Assembly: GCA_023014335.1 (NCBI GenBank)
Contig: JAECYW010000015.1
Span: 620,001-684,000, forward strand
From: Galerina marginata
Lineage: Eukaryota > Basidiomycota > Agaricomycetes > Agaricales > Galerinaceae
DNA length: 64,000 nt
Direction: 5' to 3'
Below the pieces are notes generated by a model. That model was not told where the DNA came from. It saw only the letters and a list, made by a program, of their open reading frames with translations, and did no database searches. Of this stretch, positions 57,798 through 64,000 are shown piece by piece; the stretch's first letter is position 1; every line of letters starts with the position of its first letter. The translations under genes and the position numbers were made by a program.

Positions 57798-58107
57798 CTC
57801 CCCCTCAATCGAGTACTTGGTAAAAGAAAGGAAATAGAGGAAAGAAGGTAAAGTGAAAAACTCCCCTGAAACGTGAAACTCCCCCAAAATACGGAAAAGA
57901 AGGCTCCTATAAAAAAGATCAAAGTGCATATGCATGAGAAATAGCAGTCATTGCCGATGGTTTATCTTCAACCGGTTGAATACCCTTCAACTTGAACCAC
58001 CAGTCAGGCCACTGGCCTTCCTTCGCGCCTCCAGGCCAGAAACAATTCTCGGTGAGGTGTCCGGTCCGACCTTTCGCCTTACAAGCTGGGGTCTCACAGA
58101 CGAGAGA

Positions 58108-58773
58108 CTAGGATGGGGTATGGGTGGTCATTAGAGCCTGGATACTGTTGCTAGCTCCAGCTGTCACAGATGAGTTTGTGGTCAACTTCTGAGTGGTTTC
58201 CTCAGCAAGGACCCTTTCAACGATAAAGTCGATGTCGTCGGCATTGTCATGGATTTTCAGAATTTTAATGATGGTCAAATAAGAAGAAGGAAGTGAAGTG
58301 AATATGCGGGATATAATTTGGGTGTCCGAAGGTTTATCATTGTGAAGTCGTTCGAGGTCTTCGGCATAAGAACGGATGGTGCTGATATGGGTACGGAGTG
58401 GTATTGCCGGATCGGTATAGGTAGCAGTATGGAATCGGTTCCAAAGATCGGAGGCGGAGCCTGTTACTCCAGTCTTCTCATGGACAGACTGGAGTCTCTC
58501 CCACATGAGCGCTGGTTCGGAATCCAGTCCGCGAACGTGAATAAGCTGGTCATTGTCAAGAGCTTTAACGAGCAACTCAGCGGCAGCTTCCTGTCTCGCT
58601 TTCCATGCCTTCCACACTTTACTATTGCGTCCACTGGTCAACGGTTCGTAATCGGTTCCTAAAATCGTCTCCAATAGTCCCTTTGAGGTCGCCGAGATGC
58701 GGGTACGGAACTCCCAAGCATCATAGTTTGCGGTGGGGGTCTCAGAGAGCTTGTAGATGTCATGTTTCCCCAT
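58108..58773 (-). CDS. Copia-type Gag (UBN2-like) protein
   Basis: 221 codons starting MGKHDIYKLSETPTANYDAW 173 nt inside the 5' LTR. It shows the Gag pattern of Copia elements: WEFRTRISATSKGL, WKAWKARQEAAAELLVKAL, DLWNRFHTATYTDP, and IISRIFTSLPSSYLTIIKIL before a short tail. There is no zinc knuckle, protease or polymerase. The ORF is open, so it may still make capsid-like particles. Mobility would need enzymes from another Copia element. Confidence 0.85.
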   Translation of the reverse strand: MGKHDIYKLSETPTANYDAWEFRTRISATSKGLLETILGTDYEPLTSGRNSKVWKAWKARQEAAAELLVKALDNDQLIHVRGLDSEPALMWERLQSVHEKTGVTGSASDLWNRFHTATYTDPAIPLRTHISTIRSYAEDLERLHNDKPSDTQIISRIFTSLPSSYLTIIKILKIHDNADDIDFIVERVLAEETTQKLTTNSSVTAGASNSIQALMTTHTPS

Positions 58774-58945
58774 TATAGATGAAGAAGTCGAATAAGTGTC
58801 AAAGGAATGTGATGGGATCAGGTGTCAAGTCAGAGATCAGGGTCAGATAAGGTCGAGAATGGTCAAGTCTGGTCAATTTCGGGGTCGGGGTCACTGGTTC
58901 TGGTCAAAATTTGGTGTTTAGTTGTGGTGTACAGGGCCCATAACC

Positions 58946-59106
58946 TGTAAAGGTGAGGAACGAGGACGGATAGTGATGGATAAAGATAAGGAAGTCCGTA
59001 TGTGACTACGTGACAAGGTAACTACTTTGTAGGTACACGTGACAAAGGTAGGTACGAGATTGAAGGTAGCTAAATGGTATAGTAAGTACGAGATTGATTC
59101 CTAACA
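58946..59106 (-). repeat. 5' LTR of the gag-only element
   Basis: Identical by eye to 57637-57797; followed on the minus strand by the primer binding site. Confidence 0.9.
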
Positions 59107-59111
59107 CTTTC

Positions 59112-60360
59112 GCATCCACGAACCCGAGGCCAGCAGAGCAGCAGCACGACCGCTGCTGCTCCTATGACACGACTATTGTACCCCAGCCAGCACGAGGAGC
59201 AGCAGCATCACCGCTACTCCTTCTGCAACACAAATGCTCGAGGGGTGAGCAGTGGTAGCAATACCGCTGCTCCTTTTCCAGGGTGACGAGGACAGATGGC
59301 GAGGAGGCAACGAATGTTTGCCTCCTCTCACTCGACGCGTCACCCTTCCTCGTGTTCGTGTTCGTGTTCGTGGTCGATGCCGTCACTCGTCTACTATGCA
59401 TCCGCCTTCCTGGTACCGCGACGTCTGCACTTCCCCACCCACCGCCCTCACCAATTTCCCAGCTTGCCACAGCCAGGGGCAGAGCCGAAGCGCGGAGCGA
59501 GGAAGTAAACACGAATGCGACGGCATTCGTGTTTGCCAGCAGTCCAGCCCAGCCCCACTCTGGACACCCACCCACTCAATGTGGTCCACGTCGTGAGTGG
59601 GCCGCGCTGCGTAATCAATTTTGCCGGAGGTGAGGTGGTAGGTGGAGGTTCGGACGGTTCTCGTCCTTGTCGACCACGTACCTCCGTCTCCCATTGGCAA
59701 ATTCACCACTCGGATGCGCTAGCTCAGAGTCCACCCCCCACAGCAACCGGCGTGAATAGGAGGGCGGGCACGAGGGGATGGTGGAAAAGGCTGGGGTGCA
59801 ACGGGGGCGGGATGGTATGGAGTGAGGGCAGAGAAAGCGAGGGCTGCAACCACCGAGCCCCAAGCGCCAACGAGCGTGAACTGCAAGGGTGCCGTTCACG
59901 CTCGTTATACTGCTCATATACGTAGTTTTAATGTACAATACATAGTGTACAATAATTTAATTTCACATTTTATATATATTCATGCAAAGGAGAGAGTCTC
60001 TAGGGGATAACCAGGCTTTCCCCTGCGTGTTTACCTGTAAAACTGGTACTCCCTGGTCAAGGTTTTTATGCTGATTACAGCCGGGTATATAAAATGAGGG
60101 GGAGCAGTCATTTGAGCCCAATATACAGTGAAAGCGGTAGGCTTTCGAGGCATTCTATTTTTAGAAATTGTCCGGCGGGGCTGCATATGAACGCTCTTCG
60201 TTATACCCCTTCCCGTACACTTTTAGTAATAAATTTAATATCATTAGATTCGTAATTTTGAGGGCTTCACAACTATGTATTAATAAGTGAGGGGAAACAA
60301 AAAATAAAGGCAATATACTGCGAAAACTGAGAGAATCTATTTTTAACACGCTTGCTACAG
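59112..60360. other. Interior of element B, right of the gag-only element
   Basis: GC-rich to about 59900, then AT-rich. The part 59440-59620 is an inverted, diverged copy of 55560-55740. No gene supported. Confidence 0.4.
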
Positions 60361-60703
60361 GTACTGAAAAGGCGCGCTACACGTCCAAAAATGGCACGAG
60401 GACCCCGGCGGGACTTCTGGCATCCGTTACATTTTTTTTACGCCCCATCCCGCCCTCCCTATGGGGTGACCGACATCCCAGATGGGCTTTTTGCATGGGG
60501 CCCCATAGGATGGCGCTTTTTCCGCATCAAAAACCCCGCCCCCAACGTTGAGCTCACTGCCACCCACCATGAGCAGCATTATATGGTATAAGTAGATCAA
60601 ACTGGTAACTACCAGAGTTGGTACCTACCCTGCCTGACTTATTCACCCTAACTGGTAACTACCAAGGTTGAATACTTCAGCCAGTCTATAGAGGTGTCAA
60701 GAA

Positions 60704-60957
60704 GCAGTTTCTTGGAACTCCGCAAAGTTGTTCTGATAGGGTAAAATATGGCAAGTGGTGCCTGAGTCATAAATCTCAACACAAGGAGCATTGTCAGGAG
60801 TGTCTTGACCATTGGGGTAAGCTACCGCAACGTTGATTGGGTCCAAATGCTCATCCTCGACCTCCAGAGAATTATCTGACTTCCATTCCACATCTGCAAA
60901 GTCGCCTGGGCATCGAGTCGGCCTCTGATACTGTGTAGGAGGTTAGGTCTGTGTCAG
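60704..60957 (-). pseudogene. Copia protease segment
   Basis: Minus-strand frame 60891-60704 with the aspartic protease motif DSGTTCH (usual form D-S/T-G-A/T-x-x-H) and LPYQNNFAEFQETAS, cut on one side by element B and on the other by MITE C. Confidence 0.75.
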
Positions 60958-61531
60958 GACCTGCATAGGGATTGTCACGGGTATAGCGACCCGCGCGGGT
61001 TGGGGTGCGGGTTTTGTCAGGGTGCGGGTACGGGTAAGCGTTTTCGTACCCTACAAAAACCCGTACCCGTGACAGGGGTTGGTGGGTCAGGCGCTGAGGT
61101 CAAATTAGGTGCTTAATCGGCGCCAACATGAGTTTCACATGAAGCTTTTCTTAGCGGAGGCACTTTTTAAAATGCCTCTGGTAAGAAAAGCTTCGTTTGC
61201 AAAGGTGGGTTAGAGCTAGATAAAGTGGGAAATGGTGTAACTTAGCTTAAAAATGATAAATGAGCATATTTCAAGCTATATTCTTTTGATTTACAAAATT
61301 TTAGACACATATAATTAAGAAAATTACTATCTATTGTGTACAGTACGAGAATTACCAACTACCCATCAACTCTACCCGCGCGGGTTTCTGTACCCGCTGT
61401 ACCCACCTAAACCCTTACCCGCACCCGCAAAAAACCCGTACCCTTGACAGTGGGTACGGGTTTACTGGGGTAGGGGTACGGGTAGCCCTGGAATACCCCA
61501 GGGTTACCCCTGCCAATCCCTAGACCTGCAC
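60958..61531. mobile_element. hAT-type MITE C in the Copia gag-protease junction
   Basis: 558 bp, 60966-61523, TIR TAGGGATTGTCACGGGTA (inverse ACCCCTGCCAATCCCTA at the right end). GACCTGCA flanks both sides (60958-60965, 61524-61531), an exact 8-bp duplication. Dense ACCCGTACCCG-type subterminal repeats resemble those of the hAT at 38250-44115, whose TIR starts TAGGGCTGAGCACGGGT. Confidence 0.92.
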
Positions 61532-62639
61532 CAGGCATTGAGTCATCTGACTCTGCCTCTGATTCGGTCTCACAGGTAACAGCGATTACGCCATCACTGT
61601 CCAAATAGTTGTCCTCCACTGCATTGGCCTTTTCCAAGTCCTTTTCCAAGTCCTTTTCCTTCCCCTTTTCCTTCCCCTTTCCATCCTTCCCATCCTTCAA
61701 GTCCTTGGAGCCAGAGCCAGCCTTCAGCGGCTTCGTGCACTGGTTCCTGAAGTGACCCTTCTTGCCACAGTTCCAGCAAGTGATGTTTGACTTCCCCTTT
61801 CCACAGCCCTTCCCCTTCGACAATGATGACGAGGTGACTGCCATCCCTTCGTCGTCCTTGTCATCGGACTTGGCCTTCCCACTGCAACGCAAGTGCTGCA
61901 TCTTCTGGCACTTGTACTCCTCCAAGATCATTGTGATCAAGGTGTTTGGGTTGAAGACATGGGTGGTGCCGGCTGGCGCATATATGCGAGCTGCGGCCAA
62001 TGTACATGATGCAAAACTGGAAAGGGAAACAGGTAAGGATGAAAGGATTGTCGATATATAGTCTTGCTGACTGATAGAAACCCCAGCGGATGCCAGCTCC
62101 TTGTGCTTAACGCGCAAGATTTCGAGGAACTTGTGCACATTCCCTTTGTCCGGGCACTTGGACTTGAGGAAGTGCACACGCATATTGGTCTGTGCATACT
62201 TGCCTTTCTTGGTAAACTCCCGAACAATGATCTCCCAGCGCTCGCGGATTGTGTTCTTATTGTGAATGCGCATCAACGTCGAGTTGGGGATCTTCTGGGT
62301 CAGTAGGGATTTTGTGGACAACTCGTCCTTGTCCCACTGCTGCTGGGCTGTGATTTCATCCGTCGTCGGGGCTTTGACCTTGGCTGTGGTGGTTGTGGTC
62401 CCCTCGGGCGTAGTTGTTGTGACTGCTAGCGTTGCGATTCGAAGAACTGGTCGGGTAGAGGTTCTGTCGAAGTGGCCCCAAAAGCCTTTTGCTTCGATAG
62501 CGTCCTTGAAGCGCACGTGGAAGACGGCCCAGTTTTTACCCTTCAGCTTGAGCTTTGGGACAGTAGACGGGAGGGTATCAGATAAGGAAGTGGTTGACTG
62601 AGACATGGTAGGAACAAAATAAACTTTCGAGGTTGACAT
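61532..62639 (-). pseudogene. Copia Gag with CCHC zinc knuckle
   Basis: Open from ATG 62639 (MSTSKVYFVPTMSQSTTSLS); the second Met (62606) may be the true start. Gag blocks: LKLKGKNWAVFHVRFKDAIE, MRIHNKNTIRERWEIIVREF, HFLKSKCPDKGNVHKFL, then the zinc knuckle CWNCGKKGHFRNQC near residue 280 and a Lys/Asp/Gly-rich tail. The real Gag-protease frame continues beyond 61532 into the protease segment at 60957; MITE C interrupts it and supplies the artificial C-terminus. Confidence 0.82.
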
Positions 62640-62669
62640 GAGCTAATAACAAGGTTTAGATGCAGGGGG

Positions 62670-62683
62670 CAGGGCCCATAACC
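62670..62683 (-). promoter_or_regulatory. Primer binding site of the large Copia
   Basis: GGTTATGGGCCCTG directly follows the 5' LTR end on the minus strand. It is complementary to the anticodon-stem region of initiator tRNA-Met, the half-tRNA primer type known from Drosophila copia. Confidence 0.6.
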
Positions 62684-62875
62684 TGTAGGAAAACTAGATA
62701 CAAAACAGCTCAGTGCTTTGGGGGCAAAGACTATAACATTGATAAGTACCTAGATACGAAACAGCTAGGTACTTTGTAAGTAAAGATATACTATCTTAAA
62801 ATAAAGTTAAGATCTCACCTCAGTGCTTTGGGGGCAAAGACTGAGGTGCACAGAAACAAAATAGTGCACTATAAG
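62684..62875 (-). repeat. Copia 5' LTR, truncated
   Basis: Shares TGTAGGAAAACTAG and the AACAAAATAGTGCACTATAA block with 46986-47299, contains an extra ~95 bp with a diverged tandem copy, and is broken by MITE D. Confidence 0.75.
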
Positions 62876-63317
62876 TAGTGTTTGGAAGTCCAGTCTCAAG
62901 ACTGGGAAAAGACCGCAACCAGACCGGACTGGACTGGAAAAAGACCGGACCAGCAGTCCGGTCTTTTGGTTTTTGAGATTGAAAGACTGCAAAAAGACCG
63001 GTCTTGGGGGACTGGTCTCATCTGTTAAGACCGTTCTTTTGTAACCCAATATATACCCTTTAAAACGCGCCCAAGAATGTCTCAATCGGTTGAAAACTGA
63101 CAAAGTTACGGTAAAAACTGTAAAATTCTTCGAAAAACAGTAGATAGATTCTAATTATTTTATTTCTTTGTCAATTTGGCATGGATTTTCACGTTCTTGG
63201 GCTTGTTTTAAAGCTAACTAGTATTTGATTAAGTCTACCGAGTGATATGTTTAATATTTTTCATGTAAATACAGCTCACAACCTGTTTTAAATAATTATT
63301 ACAAAGACCAGTCTTGG
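62876..63317. mobile_element. hAT-type MITE, family D, truncated copy
   Basis: Begins TAGTGTTTGGAAGTCC and follows the reverse complement of 44802-45383 closely for about 440 bp, ending at CAAAGACCAGTCTTGG without the second TIR. No right-hand duplication. The loss of its end together with the rest of the LTR points to a deletion across this joint. Confidence 0.85.
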
Positions 63318-63760
63318 CACCTTGTGGCATGATCTCCACTCGTGAAACCTTCTTTTATGCAGAAGCGCTTTACAGCTATCTAAGGCACTTACAACATCCC
63401 TAGGAAATGATAACACGGACTTACTGCCTTCCCAGCACTATGCCCGACCACATTTTCTTTGACAACAAATGCTCCATCGCGAAGATCGTCAAAAACGACC
63501 CTGTCTTCCAAAACATTGGACTCACAGTGTCAGAAGAACTGTGATCCAGCAAAATATCCGGAGCTGCTGGGAGAGGACGGCAAGCCATGGTATTTTAATT
63601 CTTCCATTGCCAAACAGACCAATGCATGGCTTGGAGGATATCAGGCCATTTGCCGAGAGATGTCTGCCCATTGTTTTACTTGCCTTGCGGGCCAACGCTG
63701 CGCGTGGCATTTACGAGACCCCCCTTGTTGCCCCCTTGAGGTTTGAAAACCAGTGACGTT

Positions 63761-64000
63761 TTTAGTGACCTGGCGCATTGAGCATGCCCTCGGAATTCAG
63801 ATAATATATCATGTCAATTTATGCCCTCAGAACTCTTAGTGGGATTATATCTATATCTTTTGAACACTTCTTACCATAGCAAATTTTATTCACATCTCGC
63901 CGGTTTCACGCGATAGGCGCCATCGCCGCTTAGTTCGTATTCTATTCCGGAGACAGCCTCTCCCCCGTGGTCATCTTACCGGGGGCATTTTCGAAATGCC
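63761..64000. other. Right edge, no feature recognised
   Basis: May be the tail of the KDZ transposon; no TIR seen. Confidence 0.25.

Larger units (their letters stand above)
57632..59111 (-). mobile_element. Gag-only short Copia-type LTR element
   Basis: Two 161-bp LTRs (57637-57797 and 58946-59106), identical by eye, with CTTTC on both sides (57632-57636 and 59107-59111). On the minus strand LTRs read TGTTAGGAATC...CCTTTACA. The primer site after the 5' LTR is GGTTATGGGCCCTG, the same as in the large Copia here; the purine tract before the 3' LTR is TTGAGGGGGAG. Total 1,470 bp; the only ORF is gag. Layout fits terminal-repeat elements with GAG (TR-GAG), mobilised by a full Copia. Confidence 0.92.
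53871..60703. mobile_element. Fold-back-like TIR element B, 6.8 kb, in Copia pol
   Basis: GTCAAGAA flanks both ends (53871-53878 and 60696-60703), an exact 8-bp duplication; deleting the element joins the protease end (EFQETAS) to RTANQQGFSATG. Inverted terminal sequence of about 300 bp: GGTAGTT(G/A)CCAGTT, GAATAAGTCAGGCAGGGTAG, GTACCAACTCTGG, ATAATGCTGCTCATGG, then GTTGGGGGCGGGGTTTTTGA and CCCGCCGGGGTCCT on both sides. The left TIR is interrupted by a solo LTR (53965-54538) and the interior by a gag-only LTR element. A second inverted pair (GTCGCATTCG(C/T)GTT near 55668 and its inverse near 59520) lies deeper, so the arms are long. No transposase found. Confidence 0.75.
46981..62875 (-). mobile_element. 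Ty1/Copia retrotransposon, fragmented by later insertions
   Basis: 3' LTR at 46986-47299 (314 bp; on the minus strand TGTTGGAATTGC...TCCTACA) preceded by the purine tract TTTGAGGGGGAG. 5' LTR starts at 62684 and is cut at 62875 by a MITE; it also has an internal ~95-bp duplication. Between them on the minus strand come gag, protease, pre-integrase, integrase, RT and RNase H, in Copia order. After removing elements at 48995-52425, 53879-60695 and 60966-61523 it would be about 5.1 kb, a normal Copia size. The primer site next to the 5' LTR is GGTTATGGGCCCTG. Left flank CCTGA cannot be matched because the right end is lost. Confidence 0.88.
45661..63760 (+). pseudogene. KDZ transposase with CxC5/CxC6 clusters, split by nested Copia
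   Basis: Left part 45661-46880: MSELHQIVTLLDRYATNQ, LKDDILLVQP, then KKCEVRKAALFAVGGAY, YHHNFRVF, IIQVGEHQFIEHKL, EDRPAWQFNLSLTSDHVFDG, VPHGGEARNCFTEAV and VVVIDGVTVGQ. These follow the order of the CxC5 and CxC6 Cys-cluster regions found with fungal KDZ transposases. Right part 63327-63750: CGMISTRETFFYAEAL, PDHIFFDNKCSIAKIVKNDP (catalytic Asp in FFDN), then DPAKYPELLGEDGKPWYFNS and IAKQTNAWLGGYQAICREM, typical KDZ core. The coordinate range includes everything inserted in between. Both halves carry stops and frame changes (for example a TGA within FR-QQ near 46340), and about 150 codons are missing at the joint. Confidence 0.75.

Overview
The window looks like an Agaricomycete (mushroom-forming basidiomycete) chromosome. 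Introns are short (about 45-65 nt) and frequent, with CTAAC-like branch sites. The unique genes match basidiomycete families: Chk1 kinase, GRE2/DFR-like reductases, a GPI-type fasciclin protein and a HAM1/DUF4449-like protein. The transposons also fit (KDZ with CxC5/CxC6, BED-hAT, DUF6589, chromodomain Gypsy). The species cannot be named from sequence alone.

Layout. 1-9.0 kb is gene-bearing euchromatin. It holds the 5' half of a checkpoint kinase gene (minus), two paralogous NAD(P)-dependent reductases (minus) and, between them on the plus strand, a secreted two-domain fasciclin protein and an unknown small gene. 10.2-13.4 kb has a ~125-bp tandem array followed by a spliced gene of unknown function that contains an internal exon-intron duplication. 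13.7-19.1 kb is a graveyard: a decayed HAM1-like gene, poorly defined short ORFs and three or more degenerate fragments, some recognisable as PDR-type ABC transporter.

19.5-38.2 kb is the most interesting object. A TIR element with ~204-bp inverted repeats and a 9-bp flanking direct repeat carries a RecQ-like helicase gene (plus) and a DUF6589 gene (minus) arranged tail to tail, 13 bp apart. Both genes contain stops of the kind made by C-to-T change. A 12.2-kb chromodomain Gypsy element with LTRs that look identical is inserted inside the DUF6589 coding sequence, with GTAAT on both sides. The Gypsy has an open 2,500-codon gag-pol and an extra 898-codon ORF after pol.

38.25-44.12 kb is a complete BED-finger hAT transposon with an exact 8-bp duplication (ATCAGATG), but its last catalytic Glu reads Lys. 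45.7 kb to the right end is a KDZ transposon (CxC5/CxC6 part at 45.7-46.9 kb, KDZ catalytic part at 63.3-63.8 kb) split by a Copia element. The Copia is itself filled with later insertions: two TIR elements of several kb with no transposase, a 1.47-kb gag-only LTR element, a solo LTR and two hAT-type MITEs.

Thus about two thirds of the window is nested mobile DNA, and order of insertion can be read from which element interrupts which. Exon joints are by eye; no homology search was run, so family names rest on motif recognition.
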